Source: Curvibacter sp. PAE-UM
GTDB lineage: Bacteria; Pseudomonadota; Gammaproteobacteria; Burkholderiales; Burkholderiaceae_C
Direction of reading: 5' to 3'
DNA: 64,000 nt
Assembly (NCBI RefSeq): GCF_001432305.1
Contig: NZ_KQ483358.1
Span: 749,928-813,927, forward strand
The position numbers were made by a program, and so were the translations under genes. The notes beneath the pieces are model-generated. The model saw only the letters and a list, made by a program, of their open reading frames with translations. It had not been told where the DNA came from and did no database searches. Positions 37,884 to 46,761 of this stretch are shown here, in pieces (within the stretch, counting starts at the first letter, position 1; every line of letters starts with the position of its first letter).

Positions 37884-40604
37884 ATGGCGACCCAGCTCTC
37901 CTACATGCAGCGTATGCAGTTGGCGGAGAAGACGCGCCAGCGCTTTCTTGGCGACGTGGAGAAGATTCTGGTCGATTTGTCGGGGCTGGTCCAGGATCGG
38001 CTGACCACGCTGCTCAACGAAAAGGGCACGACCCGGGACATGCAGAACCGGCGTGACGCCTGGATGCTGTACCAGAAGCAGCGCGGGCCCTGGATCGACA
38101 GCACCATGAAGGTCTGGCAGGCGTCGCTCAAGTCCCCGGCCGGCAAGAAAACCGAGAAGAAAGAGGAACTCGGTCTGCCGGGTGACGGCGGACTGTCCCT
38201 GATGGGCACCGATGCGGTCGAGGACAAGATCATCTCCTCGCGCCTGGTGCTGGCGGTAGTGGAAAAGATGAGCGGCGAGCTCGATGATCTGCGCGTGCGC
38301 ATCAAGACGCTGGAAAGCCGCGACGACCTCGAAGGCCACGACATTCTGCGTCCCGAAGTCCTGATCCTGCTGATGATCGAACAGTGGACCACCTGCGGCA
38401 TGCCGCGCGAGTCCTGGGTCATGGTCAACGATGTGGTGCAGAAGCAGCTCATTGAAAAGCTCAAGGCTGCGTACGCCAATGGCAACGAATTCCTGATCCA
38501 GCAGGGCGTGATGCCCACGATCGATCTCAAGGACCGCGTCAAGCGCGCCGCGGTCGGACGGCGGCCACCATCGGCTGGCGGTGGCGGACCCGATTCGGTT
38601 CTGCCCGACTCGCAGTTCCATGGCGATGCGGGCGGTGGTGACGCGGCCTGGGGCGGTTCGACCGGGGCTTATGGACCGGCGTCCGGATATCCTGGACAGC
38701 CGGTGTCGGCGCCGACACCTTTGGGCGGCATGCCGATGGCGCGCGCACCTGGGGCGCCAGCGCCAGGGCCAGGGCCAGCAGCTTATCCCGGGCATCCCGG
38801 TCGCGTGGGGGGCATGCCCCCCGGCGCTCCGCAGGCAGGCTATCCGGGTCAGCCTGCGATGCCGCCGGGTAATGGGCCTGCCGGGCGCAGTGCGGGCAAT
38901 CTTTTTGGCGGCCGTCTGGGTTGGGACGATGCACAGGGCCCGCTGACGCCGGGCCGGTTGGCACCCGTTCTGCCCGCCGGCGCTGCTGTTCCTCCGGGAA
39001 TGGGGCAGACCCCGGCACAGATGCAGCATGCGCTGGCAGCGCAGGGCACACCCTCCAATTTCGGCGGCGCTCATGAAGAAACGCGTCTGATGACGCAGAC
39101 CACCCCGCTGGCGCGCACGCGTAGCCGCGCCCAGGGTATGTTTGGTCAGCTCAAGCGCCTGCTCGTCGGGCAGGGCGGCGGTGATTTCACGGCGACTTCG
39201 GCACAGCCCCCTTCGCCGGCCCTGGCCGCAGCCATGGCCGAACGTCCGCAGTATTACGGCGGTGGCGGTGGTGGTGGCGGCACGGTCTACGAGGATTACA
39301 GCCCGGCCGGCGTGGTCAAGGTGGCCGACAAGCTGCGCGAAAAGACCGACGAGCTCAAGAAAAAAGCCGAGACCAAGAGCGAAAAGGCCATCATCGAAAT
39401 GGTGGCGCTGATGTTCCAGGCGATCCTGGCCGAAGAGCGGATCCCTACAACGATCCGGGTCTGGTTCGCCCGGCTGCAGATGCCGGTGCTGCGTGTGGCG
39501 CTGGCCGAGCCCGAGTTCTTCGGCACGCTGAACCATCCGGCGCGCCAGCTGATCGACCGCATGGGATCCTGCGTCATGGGTTTCGAAGCGAGCAGCATCA
39601 CAGGTGGCGCACTCGAAGCCGAGATCAAGCGCATCGTGCAGGTCATCGAGCAGTATCCCGAAACCGGCAAGCGTGTCTTCCAGATCGTCTATGACGAATT
39701 CCAGAAGTTCCTGGCCAAGTTCCTGACGGGCAAGGAAAAAACGCAGAAGGTCGTGAGCGTTGCGCAGCAGGTCGAGCAGAAGGAGACGCTGGCGATCCAG
39801 TACACCATCGAGCTGCGCAACATGCTCAAGGACATCCCGGTGCGCGACGAAATCCGCACTTTCCTGTACAAGGTCTGGGCCGAGGTGCTGGCGGTGTCCG
39901 CCGTGCGCAAGGGCCCCAAGGACACCGAGACCGTGGCCATGAAGAAGGCCGCCGCCGATCTGGTCTGGTCAGCCAGTGCCAAACCCAACCGCAATGACCG
40001 CGCGCGTGTCATCCAGGACCTGCCGCAGCTGCTGCAGCGCCTGCGCGCTGGCATGAGCCTGCTGGGCATGTCGCAGACCGACCAGGATGCGCACATCAAG
40101 ATCGTCAGCGATACCATGGCCGACGCCTTCATGTCCAAGACCCAGGCCATCCCGCAGGCGCAGATCGATGCCATGACGCAGCGCCTGGCCAACCTGGAAG
40201 ACTTCGTCAGCGAGGACGGGCTGGGCGACCTGCCGCTGGATGCCGAGAGCATCGAGATGATGCTGGGCATCGACGCCTCCACCATCGACGTGGTGACCAA
40301 CGGCGGCTCCAAGCCGACCCCGGCCATGGTGGCCTGGGCGCAGGAGCTGCAACTGGGCGCGTGGTTCACACTGGACCACAACGGCAAGGTCAACCAGGTG
40401 CAGTTCGTCTGGCGCAGCGACCGCAAGCATCTGAACCTGTTTGCCTCCAGCGATGGCCACAGCTACCTGATCCAGGCCGGCCGCCTGGCGGCCTATCTGC
40501 AGGCCGGCCTGCTGCTGCCGCAGGAAGAGGAGACGCTGACCGTGCGTGCCACGCGCGAAGCGTTAACCCGGTTGGAAGCCCATCCGGAGCGACTGCTCAC
40601 CTAA
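37884..40604 (+). CDS. DUF1631 family protein
   Basis: This 906-aa protein begins YMQRMQLAEKTRQRFL and belongs to the DUF1631 family, long helical proteins of unknown function common in beta- and gammaproteobacteria. Two helical blocks (about 1-215 and 430-906) flank a Gly/Pro/Ala-rich, low-complexity region (about residues 215-370) that looks disordered. The C-terminal part contains VQFVWRSDRKHLNLFASSDG, a PilZ-like segment often noted at the end of this family. It follows secF by 18 nt and a strong terminator lies just after it. No enzymatic motif was seen. Confidence 0.85.
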   Translation: MATQLSYMQRMQLAEKTRQRFLGDVEKILVDLSGLVQDRLTTLLNEKGTTRDMQNRRDAWMLYQKQRGPWIDSTMKVWQASLKSPAGKKTEKKEELGLPGDGGLSLMGTDAVEDKIISSRLVLAVVEKMSGELDDLRVRIKTLESRDDLEGHDILRPEVLILLMIEQWTTCGMPRESWVMVNDVVQKQLIEKLKAAYANGNEFLIQQGVMPTIDLKDRVKRAAVGRRPPSAGGGGPDSVLPDSQFHGDAGGGDAAWGGSTGAYGPASGYPGQPVSAPTPLGGMPMARAPGAPAPGPGPAAYPGHPGRVGGMPPGAPQAGYPGQPAMPPGNGPAGRSAGNLFGGRLGWDDAQGPLTPGRLAPVLPAGAAVPPGMGQTPAQMQHALAAQGTPSNFGGAHEETRLMTQTTPLARTRSRAQGMFGQLKRLLVGQGGGDFTATSAQPPSPALAAAMAERPQYYGGGGGGGGTVYEDYSPAGVVKVADKLREKTDELKKKAETKSEKAIIEMVALMFQAILAEERIPTTIRVWFARLQMPVLRVALAEPEFFGTLNHPARQLIDRMGSCVMGFEASSITGGALEAEIKRIVQVIEQYPETGKRVFQIVYDEFQKFLAKFLTGKEKTQKVVSVAQQVEQKETLAIQYTIELRNMLKDIPVRDEIRTFLYKVWAEVLAVSAVRKGPKDTETVAMKKAAADLVWSASAKPNRNDRARVIQDLPQLLQRLRAGMSLLGMSQTDQDAHIKIVSDTMADAFMSKTQAIPQAQIDAMTQRLANLEDFVSEDGLGDLPLDAESIEMMLGIDASTIDVVTNGGSKPTPAMVAWAQELQLGAWFTLDHNGKVNQVQFVWRSDRKHLNLFASSDGHSYLIQAGRLAAYLQAGLLLPQEEETLTVRATREALTRLEAHPERLLT

Positions 40605-40636
40605 AACAAAAGGCCCCGCGCGGGGCCTTTTGTTTT
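40603..40636. terminator. Bidirectional terminator between the DUF1631 gene and smg
   Basis: A 15-bp perfect stem (40603-40617 with 40622-40636) around a GCGC loop, flanked by A and T runs on both sides, serves the convergent DUF1631 and smg transcripts. Confidence 0.9.
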
Positions 40637-40665
40637 GGCGATGACTGAGCCGGCGCTTGCCAGCG

Positions 40666-41163
40666 TCAGTGTGCGATGCGTTCGGCGCTGTCGTCGTAGA
40701 GCTCGTCGAGCACCAGCGTGTCGGGCTCCTCGCCGAAACTCCAGTAAACCATCAGGATGATGATCTTCAGATCGTCCAGGGCCATCGGCTCGCCCGACAC
40801 CGCCATGGCGCGGTCAAGGATGACCTCGCGCATGGGCGGGGGCAGCACGCCGGCCGATTCGAGGAAGGTGATGAAGCCCAGGCATTCGGCGCCCAGATGG
40901 TTCTGCTCGGCGACCGAATACACGCGCATGCTGTCCGTTGCAGGGAAACTGGGCAGCGTGGTGTCGGGGCGGGTGGTCGGGGCCGCATCCAGCCAGAGGG
41001 TGCTCTGGGCGGCCAGGTTCAGGCCGTCGAGCCAGAGCAGCGCATCGCGGATCTCGTCGGCGTCGAAGCCGATGGCGTTGAGCTTGCGTTCGAGCTGGGG
41101 CAGTTCGGGACAGGCATCGCCGCGCCAGTAGTTTTCGTACACATACACAAGCACTTCGAACAT
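40666..41163 (-). CDS. smg: Smg/DUF494 family protein
   Basis: This 165-aa protein matches Smg/DUF494: it begins MFEVLVYVYENYWRGDACPE, has IGFDADEIRDALLWLDGL, and ends with LKIIILMVYWSFGEEPDTLVLDELYDD. The molecular role is unknown; it is often next to dprA and def, as here. The ATG at 41163 is chosen because the family N-terminus begins there. An inserted 269-bp element separates it from dprA, which normally lies directly upstream on this strand. Confidence 0.93.
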   Translation of the reverse strand: MFEVLVYVYENYWRGDACPELPQLERKLNAIGFDADEIRDALLWLDGLNLAAQSTLWLDAAPTTRPDTTLPSFPATDSMRVYSVAEQNHLGAECLGFITFLESAGVLPPPMREVILDRAMAVSGEPMALDDLKIIILMVYWSFGEEPDTLVLDELYDDSAERIAH

Positions 41164-41503
41164 GGCTTCAATATAGCGCAGAAAGCGCCGGGGCAAGCCT
41201 CGAATTTACGGGTGTTGCCGGTGCTGTTGCGTCTAAGAGTCTGTTCACGATCTGGAAGGGGCCGCGCAGGTGTCTTTTCGGGATGGGATGCAAGGCGCGG
41301 TGCGCAGCACATAGTCCACTATGGGCAAGCATCGCAACGCCGCAGACCGCCCGAAAAGACGCCTGCCCTGCGGGGTGGGGCGAAATCGGGCGATTTGCCC
41401 ACCCAACCCCTTGCATGGGCCACCAGCCCATGCCGCGGGTCTGGTCGAGCAACTCATCCCGATTGCGTCCCAACGCGACCCCTTCCAGATCGTGAACAGA
41501 CTC
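41164..41503. other. 340-bp gap between smg and dprA
   Basis: Only 72 nt (41164-41235) lie outside the inverted-repeat element; they must hold any smg ribosome site and promoter. The rest is the element itself. No gene was found. Confidence 0.6.
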
Positions 41504-41504
41504 T
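41236..41504. repeat. 269-bp structured inverted-repeat element (MITE-like)
   Basis: The ends are 26-bp perfect inverted repeats (41236-41261 and 41479-41504). Inside are nested hairpins: 15-nt arms with one mismatch at 41268-41282 and 41351-41365, CATAGT/ACTATG at 41310-41323, a GAAATC/GATTT hairpin near 41379-41400, and GCATGGGC/GCCCATGC at 41413-41433. No coding region is convincing inside. The right end includes the first base of the dprA stop codon. Size, terminal repeats and lack of coding suggest a miniature non-autonomous element or a family-specific interspersed repeat. No clear target duplication was found. Confidence 0.75.
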
Positions 41505-42622
41505 CAGGCACGCACCAGGCGCTGCAGCAGGCCGCCGGGCAGGCGAGCCACCTGACCATCGAGTTCCAGCGCCATCAGGCGGGCTTGCAGGGGCGCAATG
41601 TCGAGGCCCGTGCGGGCCTGCAACGCATCCAGGCTGACCGGGTCCAGCCCCATGGCCTGCAAGACGCCATCCTCAGTCGCATCATGGTGGTGGGCTGCAA
41701 GTTCGGGCAGGGCAGACCCGCCAGGAAACTCCTCCAGGATGTCCTGCGCCGATTCGACCAGCTTGGCGCCCTGGCGGATCAGGGCATGGCAACCGTGCGA
41801 TTGCGTGGCATGGATGGAGCCAGGTATGGCGAAGACGTCCTTGCCCTGCTCGGCGGCGAGCCGGGCTGTGATCAGCGAACCGGACTGCAGGGCCGCCTCC
41901 ACCACCAGGGTGGCGCTGGAGAGGCCGGCGATCAGGCGGTTGCGGCGTGGGAAATTGGCCGCCAGCGGCGGTGTGCCCAGCGGATATTCACTGATCAGCA
42001 GGCCGTGTTCGCAGATGCGGTGTGCCAGGTCACGGTGGCCCTTGGGATAGACCCGGTCCAGGCCGGTGCCGACCACGGCCACGGTGGCTAGCCGATCCGG
42101 CGCCTGGGCATGGCCGGCCAACGCCCCTTCATGCGCCGCGCCATCGACGCCCAGCGCCAGCCCGGAGACGATGGTCAGGCCCGCCTGGCCCAGGGCCTGC
42201 GCGAACTGGCGGGCATTCAGGGCGCCCTGCGGCGTCGGGTTGCGGCTACCGACCATGGCCAGGCTGCGGCTGGTGTCCAAGGGCAGGTCCAGCCGGCCCA
42301 TCAGGTAGAGCAGCAGGGGCGGGTCTTCGATGTTCAGCAGGGAGACCGGATACCGCGCATCACCCAGCGCTACGAGCGCGCGTGTCTGCGGCGCCTCCTG
42401 CAGCCAGGCCCAGGTGCTGTCGAGCAAGGCCGGCAGATCTTCGGGTGTTTCCTGCAGGGCCTGGGCCTGAGAGGGCCTGAGCAATTGCTGCAGCGCGGCC
42501 GGGTCTTGCTCGAAGATGAGGGCGGGCAGGCCCAAGGCTGCGAGCAAGCGGCGTGCGCTGTCGTTGCCGATGCCTGGCGTGAGGATCAGGCGCAGCCAGG
42601 CGCCCAGTTCATCACGCTCCAT
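41504..42622 (-). CDS. dprA: DNA-processing protein DprA
   Basis: This 372-aa protein has an N-terminal SAM/helix-hairpin region, the Rossmann-fold DprA core (about residues 110-310) with MVGSRNPTPQG, VSGLALGVDGAAHEGAL and FPRRNRLIAGLS, and a C-terminal winged-helix domain (about 315-372). DprA loads RecA onto incoming single-stranded DNA during natural transformation. With the type IV pilin region at the left of the window it suggests, but does not prove, competence. The stop codon touches the end of an inverted-repeat element. Confidence 0.95.
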   Translation of the reverse strand: MERDELGAWLRLILTPGIGNDSARRLLAALGLPALIFEQDPAALQQLLRPSQAQALQETPEDLPALLDSTWAWLQEAPQTRALVALGDARYPVSLLNIEDPPLLLYLMGRLDLPLDTSRSLAMVGSRNPTPQGALNARQFAQALGQAGLTIVSGLALGVDGAAHEGALAGHAQAPDRLATVAVVGTGLDRVYPKGHRDLAHRICEHGLLISEYPLGTPPLAANFPRRNRLIAGLSSATLVVEAALQSGSLITARLAAEQGKDVFAIPGSIHATQSHGCHALIRQGAKLVESAQDILEEFPGGSALPELAAHHHDATEDGVLQAMGLDPVSLDALQARTGLDIAPLQARLMALELDGQVARLPGGLLQRLVRA

Positions 42623-42652
42623 GGCTACACACGCCGCCGGTGTTCGTCGTCC

Positions 42653-43954
42653 TTATTGCGGCGAAGCCAGGCGGTCGCCGACCCGCACGCTGTCGGTGAC
42701 GTCCAGGATCAGGGCGTAGGACAGCTTCTCGTAGGTGCGGAACACCATCATCAGGCCGTTGCGCTCGTTGGGCAGCTTGATCAGCGTACGGGCCGGGTCG
42801 GTCTTGTCGACCAACTGCTGGCCGTCCTTGAGGATGGCCAGCACATGGCCGCTTTCCATGCCGTCGCGCTTGCCGCGGTTGATGACCACCACCTGGTTCT
42901 GCGAGGCGTTGGCCACGGCGCTGCTGCCGTAGATCGAGACGATGCGGCCGCTGACAGCCGCCGCCGGGGCCCGCGGCGTGAAGCTGAGGAACTCGCGCTC
43001 GGGTTCGGGCGCCATGCGGTCGCCGACCAGCATCTCGCTTTTCGCCGACAGGATGTCGATGGTGGCCGGCACCAGGGCGGTGCTGGTCTTGCCGGTGGTC
43101 GAGGAGATCTCGGTGCTGCCTTCGCCGCGTGCCAGCGCCGCCTTGCCCAGGAACTCGGCCTCGTAGCCCAGGATTTCGCCGGTGTCCGGGTCCTTGAGCG
43201 GTTTGGCATTGCGGAAGATCCGGTACTGCTTGAGCTTCTGCTGGTCGTCCACCAGGGGCGCACTGGCGGGCCCGCGCGCGTAGACGCGGTCGCCGCGACC
43301 CATGATGACGCGATTCTCGCCGGCGGCCACGATGCGCGGCGCGGTCTGCAACTCGGATTCCTCGACGATCAAGGGCTCGGCCAGGAAGGCTTCGATATCA
43401 CGCGTTTGCAGCGTGGTCAGGGGACTGCGCGCCTCTTCGGAGCGGATGCGCGGCGACAGGCGTACGGTCTCGATACCGCTGGCGCCATCGCGGCCAGTGC
43501 TCACGGCCACAGAACCACTGTCGCTGCCGGCGACGGCGACGCTGCCTTCGGTGCCAGGCGCGGTACCCGTCAGGCGGGCGCGGCCGTCGCGTTTGTCCAG
43601 GTAGAGGGTCTGTCCCGGATAGATCAGGTGCGGGTTGAGGATTTCCTCCAGGTTCATGCCCCAGAGTTCGGGCCAGCGCCAGGGACTGCGCAGGAACAGC
43701 TTGGAGATGGCCCACAGCGTGTCGCCGGACTTGATGACGTAGCTGTCAGGCGCGTCGGGCACCAGTTCGGACAGCGGTACGCCGGCCTCCGCCACTTTTT
43801 TCGCGGTCGCGGATTGCTCGGACGTGACCGGGTAGTTGGGGAATTTCTGGCTCCAGGCGGGCTGGGCCAGCAGGCCACACAGGCCCAGGGCCGTGATTGT
43901 GGAAATTCGGGCGCTGACCCCCATCCTGCTATGCGTCATGTCTTGCTGTTTCAC
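42653..43954 (-). CDS. LysM-domain exported protein
   Basis: This 433-aa protein has a signal peptide (ITALGLCGLLAQPAWSQ) and one LysM domain (about residues 70-120; YVIKSGDTLWAISKLFL ... NPHLIYPGQTLYL) that would bind peptidoglycan, then a long region with no recognised motif rich in beta strands. The LysM-dprA-smg order next to def and fmt is typical of Burkholderiales. It probably starts with GTG at 43954, preceded by a G-rich stretch; an ATG at 43939 is an alternative. It is divergent from def with a 170-bp gap. Confidence 0.88.
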   Translation of the reverse strand: MKQQDMTHSRMGVSARISTITALGLCGLLAQPAWSQKFPNYPVTSEQSATAKKVAEAGVPLSELVPDAPDSYVIKSGDTLWAISKLFLRSPWRWPELWGMNLEEILNPHLIYPGQTLYLDKRDGRARLTGTAPGTEGSVAVAGSDSGSVAVSTGRDGASGIETVRLSPRIRSEEARSPLTTLQTRDIEAFLAEPLIVEESELQTAPRIVAAGENRVIMGRGDRVYARGPASAPLVDDQQKLKQYRIFRNAKPLKDPDTGEILGYEAEFLGKAALARGEGSTEISSTTGKTSTALVPATIDILSAKSEMLVGDRMAPEPEREFLSFTPRAPAAAVSGRIVSIYGSSAVANASQNQVVVINRGKRDGMESGHVLAILKDGQQLVDKTDPARTLIKLPNERNGLMMVFRTYEKLSYALILDVTDSVRVGDRLASPQ

Positions 43955-44124
43955 GTTGCCCCCGGCTAGCTCCGGACGCGGGCTAACCGCCCGCTGCCCC
44001 CGGAAAACTTAATAAATCACGCACGATTCTGCGCCCAAGCCCTTGATTGGGCAATGTTTTCTGAACTTTGTTGCAAACTCGCCGGCCAAAAGTGGCGAAA
44101 ATAGCGACATCGACGAGCTTTTTT

Positions 44125-44634
44125 ATGGCACTGCTACCCATCCTTACTTTTCCCGATCCACGCCTGCACAAGGTGGCCAAGCCCGTACAGGTCGTGGACG
44201 CGCGCATCAGGCAATTGATCGCTGACATGTTCGAAACCATGCACGAAGCCAGCGGCATTGGCCTGGCCGCGACCCAGGTCGACGTGCATGAGCGGCTGAT
44301 CGTGATCGACGCCTCCGAGGGGCGCGACCAGCCCCTTGTGCTGATCAATCCCGAGATCGTCTGGGCCAGTCCGGAAAAGAAGGTCAATGACGAGGGTTGC
44401 CTGTCCGTGCCTGGCATCTACGACGGCGTCGAGCGCCATGAGCGCGTGCACGTGCGCGCGCTCGACGGCGAAGGCAAGGAGCGCGTGATCGAGGCCGATG
44501 GCCTGCTGGCGGTGTGCATCCAGCACGAGATGGATCATTTGCTGGGCAAGGTCTTCGTGGAGTACCTGTCGCCGCTCAAGCGCAACCGCATCAAGACCAA
44601 GATGCTCAAGGCCCAGCGCGAGGAGCGGCATTGA
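44125..44634 (+). CDS. def: Peptide deformylase
   Basis: This 169-aa protein carries the three signatures of peptide deformylase: [10 protein letters not shown] near residue 43, EGCLSVPG near residue 90 (Cys metal ligand), and QHEMDHLLG near 132 (HExxH). It removes the formyl group from new polypeptides and is the partner of Fmt. ATG at 44125 gives the usual N-terminus [13 protein letters not shown]; an upstream in-frame ATG is unlikely. Its TGA overlaps the fmt start. Confidence 0.97.
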   Translation: MALLPILTFPDPRLHKVAKPVQVVDARIRQLIADMFETMHEASGIGLAATQVDVHERLIVIDASEGRDQPLVLINPEIVWASPEKKVNDEGCLSVPGIYDGVERHERVHVRALDGEGKERVIEADGLLAVCIQHEMDHLLGKVFVEYLSPLKRNRIKTKMLKAQREERH

Positions 44635-45590
44635 GGCTGGTTTATGCGGGCACGCCCGAGTTCGCGCGGGTGGCGCTGGAGCGGCTGCACGCCGCCGGTT
44701 TCGAGATCCCGCTCGTCCTGACCCAGCCCGACCGGCCCGCTGGTCGCGGCATGAAACTGCAGGCCTCGCCGGTCAAGCAGTTCGCGTTGGCACATGGCAT
44801 GGCCGTGGCCCAGCCGCACGGCTTGCGTCTGGAGGGCAAGTACCCCGAGGAAGCGGCTGCGGCGCGCGCGGCGATCGAGGCCGCCCGGGCGGACGTGATG
44901 GTCGTCGCGGCCTATGGCCTGATCCTGCCGCAGTGGCTGCTCGATGCCTTCCCGCACGGTTGTCTCAACATCCACGCCTCCCTGCTGCCGCGCTGGCGCG
45001 GCGCCGCGCCCATCCACCGCGCGATCGAGGCCGGAGACTCCGAGACCGGCGTCACCATCATGCAGATGGACGCGGGGCTGGACACGGGCGACATGCTGCT
45101 GGTGGAGAGTCTGCCCATCACGGCGAACGACACCACGGCCAGCCTGCATGACAAGCTGGCGGTTCTGGGCGGCCGTCTGATCGTCGAGACGCTGGAGCAG
45201 GCCGCCTGTGGCGGCCTGCATCCCGTGCCGCAGCCGGCCGAGGGCGTGACGTACGCGCACAAGATCGAGAAGCAGGAAGCCGCCGTCGACTGGCGCCTGC
45301 CCGCGACGGTCATCGAGCGCCGCATCCGCGCTTTCAATCCTTTCCCCGGTGCGGCAACGCTCTGGCACGGGGAGCCGATCAAGCTCTGGCAGGGCCATGT
45401 CGAGGAAGATCGAAGCAGTGATCAGACGCCGGGCTCGGTGCTGGCGGCCGGCCCAGACGGCATCACCGTGTTATGTGGCCAGGGCGTGCTGCGCCTGACG
45501 GAGTTGCAGCGCGCTGGCGGCAAGCGCCTGCCGGCGGCGGATTTCCTGCGTGGGTTTGATGTGCCTGTGGGCGCAGCGCTGGGCACCTGA
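44631..45590 (+). CDS. fmt: Methionyl-tRNA formyltransferase
   Basis: This 319-aa enzyme formylates initiator Met-tRNA using 10-formyltetrahydrofolate. Landmarks are [11 protein letters not shown] at the start, [20 protein letters not shown] (about residue 110) and [17 protein letters not shown], followed by the C-terminal tRNA-binding domain. The start is a TTG at 44631 overlapping the def stop (TTGA), with GAGGA about 6 nt upstream; no ATG gives the family N-terminus. This is a likely case of translational coupling with def. Confidence 0.95.
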   Translation: MRLVYAGTPEFARVALERLHAAGFEIPLVLTQPDRPAGRGMKLQASPVKQFALAHGMAVAQPHGLRLEGKYPEEAAAARAAIEAARADVMVVAAYGLILPQWLLDAFPHGCLNIHASLLPRWRGAAPIHRAIEAGDSETGVTIMQMDAGLDTGDMLLVESLPITANDTTASLHDKLAVLGGRLIVETLEQAACGGLHPVPQPAEGVTYAHKIEKQEAAVDWRLPATVIERRIRAFNPFPGAATLWHGEPIKLWQGHVEEDRSSDQTPGSVLAAGPDGITVLCGQGVLRLTELQRAGGKRLPAADFLRGFDVPVGAALGT

Positions 45591-45593
45591 GTC

Positions 45594-46328
45594 ATGAGCA
45601 GCCTGCGCCAGGTCGTGCGCCATCCCGAATTCCGTCTGGGCATGCGCGACATGCTCTCGGTCGCGCCCGGCCTGGCGGCCTGGGGCATGATGACCGGCGT
45701 GGCGATGGTCAAGTCCGGCATGAGCCTGTTCGAGTCCATTGCCATGACCCTGCTGGTGTATGCCGGCAGTTCGCAGCTGGCGGCCATCCCGCTGATCGCA
45801 GCCGGCGCGCCCGTGCTCGTGATCTGGGCCACGGGCTTCTGCGTGAACCTGCGTTTCGTGGTGTTCAGTGCGCACATGCGGCCCTACCTCATGCACCTGC
45901 CGCGCCGCTGGCGCCTGCTGGCCGGTTACGTCACGGCCGACATCAGCTATGTGATGTTCACCAGGCGCTTCCACCAGCCGCCGCAGACCGCCGCGGAGCG
46001 CCAGACCCAGCTGGCCTACCTGATGGGCGGCTGCGCGACCAACTGGAGCAGCTGGCAGGTCGCCAGCCTGCTGGGCATCTTTCTGGCGCACTCCGTGCCC
46101 GCACACTGGGGCCTGGGTTTCGCCGGCATCCTGGCGCTGCTGGGCGTGGGCTGTTCGCTGGCCAGCAGCCGGCTGCGCATCGTTTCTGCCGGCGTGGCGG
46201 GTGCGGCGGCCGTGGCGGCTTTTGCCATGCCCTTCAAGCTCAACATCGTGGTGGCCATTGCCGCCGCCGTGGCCCTGTGTCTGCTGCTGGAGAAGACCTC
46301 GCCGTTCCGACGGGAGGCGACCCGATGA
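45594..46328 (+). CDS. azlC: AzlC-family branched-chain amino acid exporter subunit
   Basis: This 244-aa protein has about seven membrane helices and the AzlC segments SVAPGLAAWGMMTGVAM, VYAGSSQLAAIPLI and GFCVNLRFVVFSAHMRP. AzlCD pairs export branched-chain amino acids, as known from Bacillus AzlCD and BrnFE. It begins 3 nt after the fmt stop and overlaps azlD by 4 nt (ATGA). Confidence 0.93.
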   Translation: MSSLRQVVRHPEFRLGMRDMLSVAPGLAAWGMMTGVAMVKSGMSLFESIAMTLLVYAGSSQLAAIPLIAAGAPVLVIWATGFCVNLRFVVFSAHMRPYLMHLPRRWRLLAGYVTADISYVMFTRRFHQPPQTAAERQTQLAYLMGGCATNWSSWQVASLLGIFLAHSVPAHWGLGFAGILALLGVGCSLASSRLRIVSAGVAGAAAVAAFAMPFKLNIVVAIAAAVALCLLLEKTSPFRREATR

Positions 46329-46672
46329 AGGAGACCGATCTCTGGACCCTGGGTGTCATCGTCGGTCTGGCTGCGGTGACGGTCCTCACGCGTTCCTTCT
46401 TTTTCATCTCCAGCAAGCCCTGGAGCCTGCCGCACTGGGCCCAGCGCGGCCTGCAGTACGCGCCCATCGCGGCGCTTTCGGCCGTGATCGTGCCCGAGAT
46501 CGTGATGACACAGGGCCATCTGGTCCAGACTTGGCAGGATGCGCGCCTGTTTGCCGTGGCGGCCGGCGCCGCCTGGTATTTCTGGCGCAAGAAGAGCGCC
46601 TGGGCCATGCTGGGCACCATCGTGGTGGGCATGGCCGTCTATCTGCCGCTGCACCTGGGCCTGGGCTGGTAA
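46325..46672 (+). CDS. azlD: AzlD-family transporter subunit
   Basis: This 115-aa protein has four membrane helices, begins MKETDLWTLGVIVGLAAVTV and includes RSFFFISSKPWSLPHW and YAPIAALSAVIVPEI. It is the small partner of AzlC in branched-chain amino acid export. ATGA overlap with azlC at 46325-46328 supports a coupled pair. Confidence 0.92.
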   Translation: MKETDLWTLGVIVGLAAVTVLTRSFFFISSKPWSLPHWAQRGLQYAPIAALSAVIVPEIVMTQGHLVQTWQDARLFAVAAGAAWYFWRKKSAWAMLGTIVVGMAVYLPLHLGLGW

Positions 46673-46761
46673 GCCGGCTGACAGGCGCAGCCGCCTAAAA
46701 TTGCGGGTTACATGCCGGTTTCATGATCGGCGCTCCGTTTTTTACTTCAGCCTCGATCCTC

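Noticed and set aside
36711-39536. Minus-strand open frame spanning secF and most of the DUF1631 gene
   Set aside because: Covers two recognised plus-strand genes and lacks any domain pattern.
42110-43969. Plus-strand open frame opposite dprA and the LysM gene
   Set aside because: Low-complexity translation with no motif; both minus-strand genes are well supported.
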